A stretch of DNA of 64,000 nucleotides from Megamerina dolium. Its lineage: Eukaryota > Arthropoda > Insecta > Diptera > Megamerinidae. Where the stretch lies: contig OY978527.1 in the NCBI GenBank assembly GCA_963854835.1, forward strand, positions 15,633,584 through 15,697,583, written 5' to 3'. The notes beneath the pieces are model-generated. The model worked only from the letters and a program-made list of their open reading frames with translations. It was not told where the DNA came from and made no database searches. Positions 35,700 to 47,863 of this stretch are shown one piece after another. Position 1 is the first letter of the stretch, and each line of letters starts with the position of its first letter. The translations under genes and the position numbers were made by a program.

Positions 35700-36040
35700 G
35701 TGGGTGGCGGAATTCAGTGGTGAGTGCATTGGCCTTCTGATCAGCAGGTCGTGGGTTCAATCTCCGGCTGAAGCATAACAAAATTTGTTATCGAAAAGAT
35801 TTTTCTTTCGAACGGTACTCACCTGCCGGCAAGAATTGGCAATTTTTCCAGCAGTAACAATTTGCAAAAATGCTTCTTAAAAAGGGCTAAGTTGAAGTGA
35901 TGTCACAAGGTCTTGCCGTTCGGATTCGGCTAGTATAAGTAGGTCCCTTCTAATGCAGTCCAAATTTAACACGCACAACAGTATTGGAAGAGAAGCTCGG
36001 TGGTTTTACAATGGGCCACATAACCTAACCTGACCTAGGG
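35700..36040 (+). mobile_element. tRNA-derived SINE, type II 3' end
   Basis: Head 'gtgggtggcggaattcagtg' (A box decayed), B box 'ggtcgtgggttcaatctcc', body as at 32817. After 'gaagagaagctcgg' it ends 'tggttttacaatgggccaca' plus 'taacctaacctgacc', unlike the type I end. Shares this end with 62221-62565. Confidence 0.88.
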
Positions 36041-36200
36041 TGTCCCCAAAGACGTGGAAATAGGGGGTAAGGATGTTTCGAAAAAATGTTAAAGGGTAAA
36101 AATGAACAGGGATGGGTTATACATTTGACCCCTCCAGATGTGGTTTCTGGGAAGATATGGGGTTATATGTCGATTTTCAGTTAAAAATGGAAATCATGTT
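36041..36200 (+). repeat. family D repeat fragment
   Basis: 'tagggggtaagg', 'gggttatacatttgacccct' and 'gtcgattttcagttaaaaat' match the block at 9500-9640. Confidence 0.5.
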
Positions 36201-37246
36201 AAATTTCGGTACTTTTATCCATAGATTTTATTCATCGATACCTCATTTTCTTGTAATTGTTTTCTATACTCACACATTATATAATTTATACTAAAATGAG
36301 TGCTTTATTTAAATTTCAAGCCCGTAAGCAATTTTTGGCATTTGATACTTATCACAAAAAAAAAAATAATAATAATAATAATGTACAGGTTACAGAACAT
36401 TACACAAGCGTTGTTTTGGATATTTTTAATAAAATACTTGTTCATATAGTTAAACTTATAATACACACATATATATAATGGCAAAATCAAAGTTCTTTAA
36501 CCTACATAAATATATATATAGCCAACCATTAGATTACAGCACTTGAACGTGTGCTGCTTTTAAGCTTAGCCTTGACTAATAAGCAACTGCATATCGACAA
36601 CAAGAATCTTGTATTTTTACCATATTACCACTTGATATTAGCCATATATTTTTTTTCGTTTTTTCTTTTTCAACTACTGAATAGTTGCGTGCCTATAAAA
36701 TTTTGTACAGTTTCGATTTGTCGGTTGAGACCTACTTTGTAGTGGTAATATAGTTATAGCAGTAATAGTAATAGTATTACATTGAAGTATAGTATTTTCC
36801 TTTAATTATATCAAAATGTACAAGTTAAATTGAGAGTCCTACACAAAAAACAAAAATCATAAATCTTATAAATTGTATTGTATATAAAAGAAACAATGTA
36901 AATGGAAATTTATGCATTCTAACATTGATGACAAATGAATTTATGGCGATAGAATATACGTATATTCTCATCATTTGTTCAAATATTAGAACATTAGGTA
37001 TTCTCTAATCTATGTACAAATGTATTGTAATTGCTTTGTAAAACCATTGTTTATTGCATCTAGCATTTATAAAGAAATACCGAAGTGCAATTTATCATAT
37101 GCATGTACACTTCAGACAATTATCGTCGATGATTATACATATTAATATGCTCATATGTACATTCATAAAGTATTGTCTAAGCACGATTTGAAAATATAAT
37201 AATTTGTAAAATCTACAAAAATCTATTATAGAAACCATATAATCTA
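36201..37246. other. AT-rich intergenic DNA, nothing recognised
   Basis: No supported feature; a short (aat)n run near 36367-36382. Confidence 0.5.
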
Positions 37247-38160
37247 AATTGTTTAAGACCGGAGGCGATGAGCTGCTCATAACTCCCGTTGTGCAGTGAA
37301 AGTGGGGAACAACCTCTCCGCACCGTTTAATACCGAACGGGGTTTCAGACAAGGTGATTCGCTATCGTGCGACTTCTTCAATCTTATTATGGAGAAAATA
37401 ATACGAGCTGCTGATCTGCGACATAATGGCACTATCTTCAACAAAAGTGTCATGCTGTTGGCGTATACCGATGATATTGACATGAACATATCGGCATGAA
37501 CACGCGAGCAGTCAGTGCAGCTCAGAGTTGGAAAGAGAGTCGCGTCGAATGGGTCTCACGGTGAATGAGGGCAAGACGAAATACCTGGCGTCAACAAACA
37601 AAGAGTCCCGTCGTCTGGGACAGCACGTCACTGTTGACAACTACGCTTTTGAAGTAGTAAGGAAATTAGTCTATCTTGGAACCAGTTTGGATATTGCAAA
37701 GGATCACTCTTGCAAACAAGTGCTACTTTTGGCTAAGTAAGCAATTGAGAAGTCTAACCCTCTTTCGAAGAACGAAAACTACACTCTACAAGTCTCTCAT
37801 CATGCTTGTCCTTACATATGGCGCTGAAGCATGGACAATTTCCACATCAGGTGAGCGAATGCTTGGAGTTTTCGAGAGAAAAGTCCTAGGCAAGATCGTT
37901 GGAGCTGTATGCCGATATTGACATAGTAAAGCGCATCAAAATCCAGCGGCTGCGCTGGCTAGGTCATGTCGAGCGAATGAAAGTACACGCTCCAGGTAAG
38001 AACGTGTTATTTTCGGAACCCGTTGGAGGACGACGCAGAAGAGGAAGACCTAACCTCCGGTGGAAAGACCAAGTATTGGAGAACCTGACGGCGCTTGTTA
38101 TATTCAGCCTAAATCGATATTCGGTTGTTATGGCCACCAAAGTAAGTAAGTATAATCTAA
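37247..38160 (+). mobile_element. LINE A copy, internally deleted
   Basis: Begins with 'gtttaagaccggaggcgatg', which in the 12989-14610 copy precedes the palm domain, then jumps to the VGNNLSAPFNTERGFRQGDS block. The catalytic box is YTDD instead of YADD (LLAYTDDIDM). Frames shift at ~37495, ~37710 and ~37905. The C-terminal GRRRRGRPNLRWKDQVLENL and the 3' end 'tcgatattcggttgttatgg' with an (aagt)n tail are present. Confidence 0.9.
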
Positions 38161-38179
38161 ATATATGCTAAATCTATTG

Positions 38180-38480
38180 ATCTATATTGGTGGGTGTAGG
38201 TAGCTCCCTCATTTCTTGCAAAATTTTTTGTTCTTCCAATATTAATCTATGTATATGTCAAATTGGAATATTCTAAATGAAATATTAATTAAGTTATGGC
38301 GGTTAACATTTTTTTTTTAACTTCGGGACTTTGTACGGGAGCTACAATACAAGAAATAGTATGCGTTGCTTGCTTTTTTATTGTAAAATTATGATGCAAT
38401 ACAATGTTATACTACGTACCAAATATTGTTGTCCTAGATGGAATTTTAAGTGAATTATAACAAGTTAAACATTTTTTTAG
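38180..38480 (+). repeat. family E-prime repeat units
   Basis: Two units with 'tatggcggttaacat', 'ctttgtacgggagctacaat' and 'catttttttagttcc'; compare 21640 and 41741. Confidence 0.5.
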
Positions 38481-38572
38481 TTCCAAGGTTTGTGTATTTG
38501 CTTAGTGAGGGCGTGTCCGTGTGTAGAACCCGCTAAATTGCATCAAAATATCCTGAGATAAGTTCAAATTAT

Positions 38573-39064
38573 GTGAGCCAGTCAGGTGACAGACGGATGG
38601 ATATCGTTAAATCGATCAATTCGGGAAATTTTGATCAAGAATATGCATATTTAGTTCTCAAAGTCTTTTGCGGAGCTGTTTGCAAGTTTTTACAAAAATC
38701 AAACCTAACTAAATATAGTCTTGCACTTTGTTTGACTCGTGTGGCAACTCTGAAAGGGAGCTTGGCTTTGCTCAACCGCAATCTGGGCGAGTTTTTCCAT
38801 CACTTTATAATCGTGAGCAAAAACACAGATCTGCCACAATACATCAGAGATAAAGCAACAGTCGAATCAGTGGGTTTCACTAGGTATATCGACATAGGGT
38901 TTGTCTCCCGGGGAATAAGATCAGAGCTGGGGTACATAGCATGCAATTCGCATAAACAACGAATAGTACTCCAACTTAAACATATTTCGACGATAAGGAA
39001 AAAACCACCACATTTAGGACAAAAAATGTGGGCTTGCATAAAGACGGATAGTCACTATTCATGA
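38573..39064 (+). other. unrecognised 163-codon open frame
   Basis: An open frame rich in hydrophobic and basic residues, adjacent to the decayed mariner 3' end that follows. No motif recognised; a mariner remnant or chance frame is as likely as a gene. No start context, splice sites or poly(A) signal single it out. Confidence 0.2.
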
Positions 39065-39300
39065 ACAGCATATTCTTTAGATTTAGCCCTCAGCGCCTAT
39101 TTCCTGTTTCCAAAAGTGAAGCAATGACTCGGTGAACAATAATTGGATACAATGGCGTTATCAACTGCGTTATTTTGTAGACTTGAACAAATCTTATTAC
39201 TTGAAATTGATCAAAATAAAAATTTGACAATTGAAGACTGCCAAAATGTCATTTTGAACGAATTTCCTTGAACCCAAAGGAGACTATATTAAGAAATAAA
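39055..39300 (+). mobile_element. mariner 3' fragment, irritans type, frameshifted
   Basis: Successive + frames read YSLDLALSAYFLFPKVKQ, then YFVDLNKSYYLKLI, then FLEPKGDYIKK and a stop. These line up with the irritans-type C-terminus (SPDLAPSDYFLFP, YFNELNSSYYKQG, CIELKGDYVEE) seen at 47-1074. Confidence 0.6.
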
Positions 39301-40674
39301 ATTTTAAACAAATATCTCATATCTACTTTTTTTTCCTCCGAAACTCTTATATTTGTAAAATTGACACCTAGAGAATATACATCCGGGTAACAGAGTCAAA
39401 TAAGCATCTGATAAAAGGAATTTTCATTGAATAGTTAATGATAATGACAACGCGTATAAACTATTGGGTTGGCAACTAAGTAAGTAATACCTTTTGTCAA
39501 TGTTACGAGTATGTTTTTGCTTTCTGACATTGATTAGCTGTCACATTTCCCTTGCCTAAGAAACAAACTGCACATCTCTTTTTGTTTGAAGGTGGTAGTT
39601 TGGGGTCAATTTGTGTATGAAAACATTGGCAATTAATTCGGCAACTGATTAGTTGCCAATCGAATAGAATTAGAAATATTTTCGTATACAAGCATGACTT
39701 TCCGAAATTATCATTTAGATATATACCTAACTAAAAGCAATTAAATCATAATATTTGCGGTCATTGTCATCTTTATTATCTAAATGCCTTGCTAAGGCTT
39801 AAGTTATTTAAATATTTATATTTTTATACAAAGAGTATTTACAAACATATACCAACATATTTCAGTAATTTATATTTATTTTTTTTCATAGAAACTATCA
39901 CAATAATATGCCCATATTGTATATAAATATATATAACAAGAGGTCATTAATATACAGTAGCTCACAAAGCTCATCATAAATATGTTATTACCGATAATAA
40001 CAATAATAATCATATTCAAAAAGCTAACAAAAATCGATTTTAAATGTAGTTAGACGCAACCAAAATAAGACTAAGTCGGAGAACTATCGTACTTTAAATA
40101 TGGTAGTTTCTTAGATATGAATGTAGACGTGTCCAATTAACAATTATAAACCCTAATTAATAGTCGATTTATTGCAAAAACAATATTTAATTAATAAATT
40201 AATTAGAGAGTTGAACTCAGATCATAAAATGAGAAAAACGTCTTCCCATTTTCAGGCGAAAATCCACCACATAGAGTTACCTCTCCGGAAAAGCATCCGC
40301 AACAGCACTCTTGGTACGAAGATATGCATCTTCATACAGGAATTTTGAATGTTTTTAATAAATTTCACATTCCAATCTAAGTTGGTCTGGGAATGACTGT
40401 GACTTCTTTCTAATGTAAGGAGCTTAAAAAGCTAAAGTAAAGGGTTAATTTAGTTGTGCTTTAAAACAACGTTGGATTATAAACGAATACAATTTCTCAT
40501 AGAATATCTGGTAAGACTATAACGTTAGCTATTAGAGCTCTTAGTGGATAGGATAATTTTGCGAGTCACTGTAAATATTGTATGTAATAAAGTATAGAAC
40601 TTTAAAATAACTAAATTAAACTAATTTACTAAAGCACAAATTCTTTAAGGTGTATAAAAAAATAAGTAAGTCCC
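39301..40674. other. AT-rich intergenic DNA, nothing recognised
   Basis: No supported feature. Confidence 0.5.
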
Positions 40675-40953
40675 GAAAGGCTCTTTTGCCGAGCTTCTCT
40701 TCCAGTACAGTTGTACGTGTTAAATTTGGACAGTATTAAAAAGGACCAACTTATTTTAGCCGGTTCCAAATGGCAGAATCCTTGTGATATCACTTTTTCT
40801 GAGCTTTATCACAAAGTTCTCTTTAGAAGCTTTTCCATGGTAAATTCTTACTGCCGGAAGATTTGCGAATTGCTTGCCGACAGTTGTGTACCGTTTGAGA
40901 GGAAAATCTTTTCGATGTTAAATGTTAAATGCCGGGGATTAAACCCACGAGGA
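40675..40953 (-). mobile_element. tRNA-derived SINE, type I, 5'-truncated
   Basis: Minus strand contains the B box (cgtgggtttaatccccggc), the body (cggcaagcaattcgcaaatc) and 'gaagagaagctcggcaaaag'. The A box side is missing. Confidence 0.85.
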
Positions 40954-40955
40954 TA

Positions 40956-41740
40956 AATTTAGAAGAAGTATTTTATAGCCAATTTCTAGTGACCGACTTA
41001 TGAACTATAGTATTTCAGCAAAGTTTTAGAATTATTTTTTTTTTCTTCTCCATATTCATTATATATTTTTTCTACTACACTCCACAGTTTTTTTTTTTTT
41101 TTTTCATTTCATACAAAATCGAATGCATATTTATATTGCATTGAATATAATATTACTTAATTAAAATATCGATTTTAACTAATTTGCTTAAATCGAACAT
41201 AGAGTACAAAAGTTCAAATGAAAAAGGAAATCGAACTATGTTTAAACAAAATGTATACATAAATTGATAATTCTATTCAGTTCCGTATCATAAAACTTGT
41301 TCTTTTGTAGATATAATATATAAGAAGTAAAATAATGTGTACATATCGAAATTAAAAAAAAAAAAAAAATCTTAAATATGCAGATATGTTTAAGTTAGTG
41401 TTACATAAAAAAAAAAACTTATTTATAACTCATTGCTTAGAATATTTGGTTATGAAATATTCATTCGAAAAGACCGGTTCATTATATGTGGTATACATAT
41501 TATGCTATTGCTATGTCATCTAGATATGTAAATTCTTGTTTTCCAAAAGTCATTCAAATCATTTCTTGTTGGGTTTTTAAATTTTAATCACAATCAAGAA
41601 ATCAGTATGTGGTAGTTTCATGTGTGGCATTCTTATAATTAATGTGGGTATACTTAATACAGATATATTTAATTCGTAATACTGCATAAGTGCAAAGGTA
41701 TATTCGTTTTGATCAGATGTTTGTAATCATTTGAAGGAAG
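40956..41740. other. AT-rich intergenic DNA, nothing recognised
   Basis: Several A/T homopolymer runs only. Confidence 0.5.
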
Positions 41741-41950
41741 CACCGTTGTTCTAAGCGGAATGCTATGTAAGTTATGGCTGTTTAAAGTTGATAAATATTC
41801 CGCGATTTTGTATGGGAGCTACATTAAATAGTAGGCTCGTTTATTTCTTGTTAAAATATTTGCACTTGTAATAATAATTTAGGTATCAAATGTGGTTGTC
41901 TTATATGGTAGACGACATAAGTTATGGCGGTTAGAGCGAAATGCCTCCAT
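41741..41950 (+). repeat. family E-prime repeat units
   Basis: Two partial units with 'gttatggctgttta' / 'gttatggcggttag' and 'tgtatgggagctacattaaa'. Confidence 0.5.
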
Positions 41951-42269
41951 CAAAGCATGAAACCTTTGAAAAATTTAAGAGTTGAGATTTCTTGTACCTG
42001 AATCTCGCACTTTGAAGGAATTTAATTGGACTCCAGAGCCATAATCCCAAAAGAAAATACCCATTGTGGAAGCTGTGTCCAGTAATCTCCATTGGTAGCA
42101 AATGTGAACGCTTCATCCAAGCGCTGTGATATTTGGATGCCATAGACTACGGATAGAGGGTACAAATCTTGGGAGTCATATTGAAGCTTAAGGTCGGCAT
42201 GGCTCTTGAAACTACATAGCAAAGGATTTCCAACCACAAACGTTATGCGTTAAAACCTTTGAAAGGCCC

Positions 42270-42600
42270 AAACACAATATCCTAATACTATAAAAGTGTG
42301 CATGAATGTCGAAAAAGTGCAGTAAAAATTTTCGACGTTATTTCAAAGACAATCCTTCTACTCTAAGAGTGTGCTTTAATGTCGAAAAAGTGCAACCATG
42401 TCAACATTTTTTTTAAAGTAATATTGTTTCGACATTGATGCACATTTTTTACAGTAATGTCGAAATGGTCATTTTTGCAAAACTTCATTTCGATGTTATT
42501 GCACAATTTTTTGAAAATACATTTGTTTTTATTTCGACATCATTCCAAAACAAAATTTCGACATTATTGCACATAGCGCGCTCTAAAGTTTGCTCGAAAC
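42270..42600. repeat. palindromic repeat built from TTTCGACATTATTGCAC-like units
   Basis: Left half has 'gcatgaatgtcgaaaaagtgc' trimmed forms at ~42299 and 42371; right half has the complement ('atttcgatgttattgcac', 'atttcgacattattgcac') at ~42487 and 42556. The arrangement is that of a foldback-like element; no flanking duplication was identified. Confidence 0.5.
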
Positions 42601-42829
42601 GGTCGTATATGTTGATAGTTCTACCACCAGGATAGGGGAATCAAAGTTTCGGCGTTCTGACTTTCAGATCCAAGTGAGTCTTCTATCTATAGTCATTTTA
42701 AAGGATCATTTATAATATAAATCATGAATATATGTAAATTTTATAACTAAAATTTGCGACTGAAGAGTTTAATAGAAGAATGGTTCTGTATAAAAGAATC
42801 AACATCAACATTTTCAAAATATATTCATA

Positions 42830-44091
42830 AAGGGTTATCCATTTCGCGGTTTCAAAAGTATAGGGCTAGAATTCGACATCTGTCAAACTGAGTTGTTAAA
42901 ACAATTTCTTTCTTTTTCAGTTCAAAGTCTGACATTTGCGAAAATGGATCGCTTAACTATCGCACAACGCATTAAAATTGTAAAAACCTACTACAAAAAT
43001 GGTGATTCTGCCACAGCCACATATCGTGCTTTAAGAGGAGATTATGGTTTACATAATCGTCCAACTACGCAAGCAATTGGCAAAATTGTGAAGAAATATG
43101 AAGAGACTGGATCGGTTACAGATATTGTAAGGCCTGTGAAAGTGTTGCCGAAGACCCGAATGTGTCGATTCCTCGTCGTTCTCAGGAATTAGGACTGTCT
43201 TACGGCACATTATGGCGTATTTTGCATTTGGATCTACACCTACATCCATATAAAATCCAGGTCACACAACAACTGAAGCCAGTTGACCATTCTCAACGTC
43301 GTAGATACGTCGAATGGGTGCTTGAACAACAGGCGGTGGACGGCGATTTTTCGAACAAAATTTTCTTCAGCGACGAAGCACATTTCTCACTCGGTGGGTA
43401 TGTTAACAAACAAAATTGTCGTATTTGGGGTTCTGAGAATCCTCAAGTAATTGAAGAGAGGCCACTACATCCACAAAAAGTCACTGCTTGGTGCGCTCTT
43501 TGGTCCGGAGGTGTGATTGGACCTTACTTCTTCGAAAACGACGATGGAACGACTGTCACCGTCAATTCGGAGCGTTATGGACATATGATAATCGAATTTT
43601 TTTTGCCTGCTATTGAAGAATACGACTTAGAGAATATGTGATTTCAACAAGACGGTGCCACATGCCACACAACTCGAGCGAATATGGCTTTATTGCAAGA
43701 GAAATTTTCTGGCCGCCTAATTTCTCGTCGTGGCGATATCAAGTGGCCACCAAGATCATGCGATTTGACACCGCTTGACTTTTTTTTTTTGTGGGGCTAC
43801 GCGAAAGACCGTGTTTATGCAGATAAACCTTTAACTCTTGAGCACCTAAAAACCAACATTCGTCACGTTATGGCTGAGATACCGCCCAATATGTGTCAAA
43901 AAGTGGTCGAAAATTACCTCAAAAGAATCGATGCTTGCAACAATTCGCGTGGTGGTCATTTAAATGATGTAGTATTTCACACATAATGTCAACGTTCAAA
44001 CTTTATAATAAAAAAGAAATATCATGATAAAAAATATTTTATATGTGTTTTATTTACATTTACTTTTGAAACCGCAAAATGGATAACCCTT
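42830..44091 (+). mobile_element. DD41D (rosa-like) mariner, near-intact copy 2
   Basis: Same TIR (aagggttatccatttcgcgg) as copy 1 at 30067, flanked by TA at 42828-42829 and 44092-44093. Transposase starts at 42944 and is disabled by a 46-bp deletion at ~43138 (between 'ctgtg' and 'aaagtg', with GTG microhomology), which shifts frame, and by a TGA at 43639 where copy 1 has TGG (MWFQQ). The T-run at ~43780 is in frame here, giving CDLTPLDFFFLWGYAKDRVY, so the two copies carry complementary lesions. Its 3' untranslated region has ~36 bp more than copy 1 near 44007-44042. Confidence 0.95.
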
Positions 44092-44093
44092 TA

Positions 44094-45275
44094 CATATCC
44101 AGATTACGATAATTATAAGCAGAAACTTGAATACTACACGGGAATACCAAATAGAATAGAAGCAATAACCCGAATATAAATTATAGAAGAAACAAAATTA
44201 AAATAACTATTTAAAATCATTAGAATTCAAATCGTGAAAGAATGCTTTATTCTATCAAAATTTATATCGAGAAGAATATGATGAAAATAAAAGTGCTTAA
44301 TAAAAGAGAGAGAGAAAAGAAGAGATTGAATATAGGCAATCGAAACAAAAAAGACATGGTTTATAAGAATGATTCAGTAATAATGTATGTTAGAACAAGT
44401 TCTAGAGCTATGTAATGTGAAAGTAATCAAACTAGTATTAGCAGCACTTACGATTTATGGAGCAGATAATGTGGTCAGATTGTTTCAAGATGGCCACATT
44501 TGAACTTATTTGAAATTCGGTTTAAAATGTAATTAGAGCAAAATTTATAATAGAATAGAAGCAAAAATGATCTCTGTTTGTCATTTTTGACGATTTTGTT
44601 TCTTATTAAAGGCTTTTTTAACTAATGGGTACTAGCGCACTAGCCTTAGAATTAGTTCTAAAGTAAACGATTCATCTACAGTGTCTTCTTCAAAACGAGA
44701 GTCCACTGCGCACACTGTGACACATTAACTTTTACTTACCGAATTTGTCATTGTCTTTATTTATTACTTTGCTCCGATTATAGCTCAAGTTGGTTAGTTA
44801 CTCTCACTCATTCTCTCTGTTTTCTATTGTTCTCTTTGAACAATGCGCTTAGCACTTACCTACAATTTACTTGCTTATTGGTATATTGTATAAATATTTG
44901 ATGAACCAGAACTACATATAATAGAGAGAGGGAGCTAACTCGCAATTTTGATGACACTCACACACGTATGCATATAATATATACACCTATATAGGTGAAG
45001 ATTAGATATTTTATTAAGACACATATGTTATGATTCTACGATATCGATCCATTTTGCTATAGAATATAACCCACGGATTTTTGTTGAAGTTCATTTCGGA
45101 ACAGCCATCAGAGCTGTCAGCGTGTGCAATATAGAAAGCGGTGGTGATTTCATTTTTTTAAAGAAATTTAAATTGAATTTGAAAGTATAAGGATTAAAGT
45201 GTGAATGATTAAAAAAAAAAACAAAGAAACTAATGTGATTTCGGAAGGTTTTATTTTAAGAAAAAATTAAATAAA
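44094..45275. other. AT-rich DNA upstream of the GMC pair
   Basis: No exon or clear core promoter assigned; the sequence directly before 45276 (aaataaaATG) is a good fly start context. Confidence 0.4.
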
Positions 45276-47132
45276 ATGTTTTTACACAAAATTCTCGTAA
45301 CAATTGCGTTAATATTGCTCATTCAACGAAATGTCTGTGTGGCACAAGATCACAACATTATATTATCTCTGCTACAATATTTACAACGCGGTCAGGCCGA
45401 TTTAGATTTGGAAAATCTAGATAATGGTGTCCAGCTACTGCCAGAATATGATTTTATTGTTGTTGGTGCTGGCACTGCCGGCTGTACAGTGGCAGCACGT
45501 CTCTCGGAGAACCCGAACTGGAAAGTTCTTCTCCTTGAGGCGGGTGGTCCAGAAAATCGGGTTATGGACACACCAATTTTGGCACATTTTCTACAGCTAT
45601 CCTATATCAATTGGAAATATCGTACACAGCCATCGAAAAAATATTGCCTTGCAATGAATAATAATCGTTGCAATTGGCCCCGTGGCAAAGTAATGGGCGG
45701 CTCATCGGTTCTAAATTACATGATGTATACGCGTGGTAATCGTCGTGATTACGATCGGTGGGCAGAACTCGGCAATGAGGGTTGGAGTTATAAGGATGTG
45801 CTACCATATTTCCGCAAATACGAGGGCTCCACTGTGCCCGATGCCGAAGCCAATTATGTGGGTCGTAATGGGCCCGTCAAAATATCCTACATCGATTGGC
45901 GCACTCAAATTGCTCATGCTTTTGTGAAGGCTGCACAAGAGGATGGCCTAAAATATCGCGACTACAATGGACGCATACAAACTGGCGTCTCTTATTTGCA
46001 AGCTACAATATATAACAGCACTAGATGGAGCTCAAATCGTGCCTACCTATATCCGATTAAAGGCAAACGATCGAATCTCCATGTGCGCAAATACGCCCTA
46101 GTCACCAAGGTGCTAATCGATCCGCACACCAAGACGGCCTATGGTATAGTTGTAAGCACTGGCAGTCAATCGTTGAAAATTTTGGCACGGCGAGAGGTCA
46201 TCGTATCGGCCGGTGCCATCAATACCCCACAACTACTAATGCTCTCAGGTGTGGGTCCATCGCTACATTTACGTGAACATGGAATAGAGCCCATTGCTGA
46301 TCTAGCTGTTGGCTATAACTTACAAGATCATTTCGCACCCGCCGTGTCCTTCACCACCAATGCTACCTCGATACACTTTGAGAGCCTCTTCGACACCGTA
46401 CCATTAGATCAGCACATCTATGGCGGTGGACCATACACATCACCCGGTGGTACAGAAACGATCGCCTTCTGGGAATTGGATAATCCCCAACTCGAGGATG
46501 GTTGGCCCGATATGGAACTCTTCATGACGTCGGGCGGTCTAAATACAAATCCGGCAGTGGTTCGTGCCTTTGGACTGAAGCAAAACATTTACAACGCCCT
46601 CTATCATGATATTGAACGTGAGAACACAAACTGTTTCATAATATTTCCAATGTTGTTGCGACCCAAGAGTCGTGGCCGCATTAAGCTGAAGAGCAGCGAC
46701 CCGTTCAAATATCCCCTACTTTATGCGAATTATTTTGATCATCCTTATGATTTGGATATATCAGTGCGTGGTGTACTCAAGGCAATCAGTCTTTCGGAGC
46801 GACCAGCTTTTCAGGCAATAAATGCACATGTGCTTGAAAAACCTGTGCCAACATGTAAAAAATATCCGTATAAATCGCGCAAATATTGGGAATGTTATGT
46901 GCGACATTTTACACTAACGATCTATCACTATTCGGGCACTGCAAAAATGGGACCGGCAAGTGATCGTACAGCTGTTGTGGATCCACGGCTTCGAGTGCAT
47001 GGTATACGAAATTTACGCGTCGTCGATGCCAGTATAATGCCGGAAATTATTGCTGGCCATCCGAATGGGCCTACATTTATGATTGCCGAGAAGGCAGCTG
47101 ATATGATCAAACAAGATCATCATTTTATATAG
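45276..47132 (+). CDS. secreted GMC-family FAD oxidoreductase, His-His active site (tandem paralog 1)
   Basis: Flavin-dependent alcohol/sugar oxidase or dehydrogenase; substrate unknown. Residues 1-23 form a classical signal peptide (hydrophobic [13 protein letters not shown], cleavage likely after VCVA), with no other membrane segment, so secretion is expected. FAD-binding GAGTAG is at 64-69; the first GMC signature ([20 protein letters not shown]) at ~135-155; the second ([16 protein letters not shown]) near 311-326. Catalytic residues by spacing are His551 ([11 protein letters not shown]) and His595 (AGHPNGP), 44 apart, the His-His arrangement of glucose oxidase instead of the His-Asn of the gene at 16033. 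618 aa, one exon, full family length. Followed 731 bp later by a close paralog on the same strand; both share the segment [15 protein letters not shown] and most of the domain. An AATAAA at ~47390 may serve as poly(A) signal. Confidence 0.95.
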   Translation: MFLHKILVTIALILLIQRNVCVAQDHNIILSLLQYLQRGQADLDLENLDNGVQLLPEYDFIVVGAGTAGCTVAARLSENPNWKVLLLEAGGPENRVMDTPILAHFLQLSYINWKYRTQPSKKYCLAMNNNRCNWPRGKVMGGSSVLNYMMYTRGNRRDYDRWAELGNEGWSYKDVLPYFRKYEGSTVPDAEANYVGRNGPVKISYIDWRTQIAHAFVKAAQEDGLKYRDYNGRIQTGVSYLQATIYNSTRWSSNRAYLYPIKGKRSNLHVRKYALVTKVLIDPHTKTAYGIVVSTGSQSLKILARREVIVSAGAINTPQLLMLSGVGPSLHLREHGIEPIADLAVGYNLQDHFAPAVSFTTNATSIHFESLFDTVPLDQHIYGGGPYTSPGGTETIAFWELDNPQLEDGWPDMELFMTSGGLNTNPAVVRAFGLKQNIYNALYHDIERENTNCFIIFPMLLRPKSRGRIKLKSSDPFKYPLLYANYFDHPYDLDISVRGVLKAISLSERPAFQAINAHVLEKPVPTCKKYPYKSRKYWECYVRHFTLTIYHYSGTAKMGPASDRTAVVDPRLRVHGIRNLRVVDASIMPEIIAGHPNGPTFMIAEKAADMIKQDHHFI

Positions 47133-47863
47133 AGGAGATGAGAGAGAAAGAATGTGATCGTCTGATGTTGTCATCTTTTTGCGGTATTTCCTTTTTTCCT
47201 ACGTGCCATACAACATGTCTTTTCTTATATCTCATTCTGAAGACCAGTCAATCTCATCAAAAATAATGAAAGCGAAATTAAAAAACAAAAAAAAAAAAAG
47301 AAGAAAAAACCACAAGAAATCTGCAAGTTCAGCCAACAACCTGTTCGAATGAATTGAACCATGCGATCTGCAACATCTACGATGCCAACAATAAAACCAA
47401 ACAAATACGTTAGTGATCTTCATCATCATGCTGCTGTTTCAAAGCACATACTATTCGCATTGAACTATAAAAAATTACACACACACACACATAGGCTTTG
47501 ATTATGCGCTATCGATCTAAGCAACTTTTCTACTGCACACACACACACACGTACACAGAAGAGATCAATTTGCCTCACCATGCTAGTCGTATTTTGAGCT
47601 ATGCTAAGCTGAATTGAGCTGAGCTCAGTTTAATATTAAAGTGAACTTGAATAGACCAATAACTGGCATTTTAAGATACGTATTCGCTCGGTCAAGACGC
47701 TTTTAACGGCAAGTGGCGACGGATTACGGGTTCGTTTCCGCGCGGTAAAGCAATGTACTAATAAAACAACAAATTAGAATCAAGAATAAGAAGGAAAAGT
47801 GTCGAAAAATATTTCAAATATATCGCAAGTGCAAATTACGAAGAAAATATAAGCAAATAAAAA
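47133..47863. other. spacer between tandem GMC genes
   Basis: Contains (AC)n runs near 47477-47490 and 47536-47550 and an A-rich tract near 47287-47300; no exon. It must hold the 3' UTR of the first gene and the promoter of the second unless they share a transcript. Confidence 0.5.
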
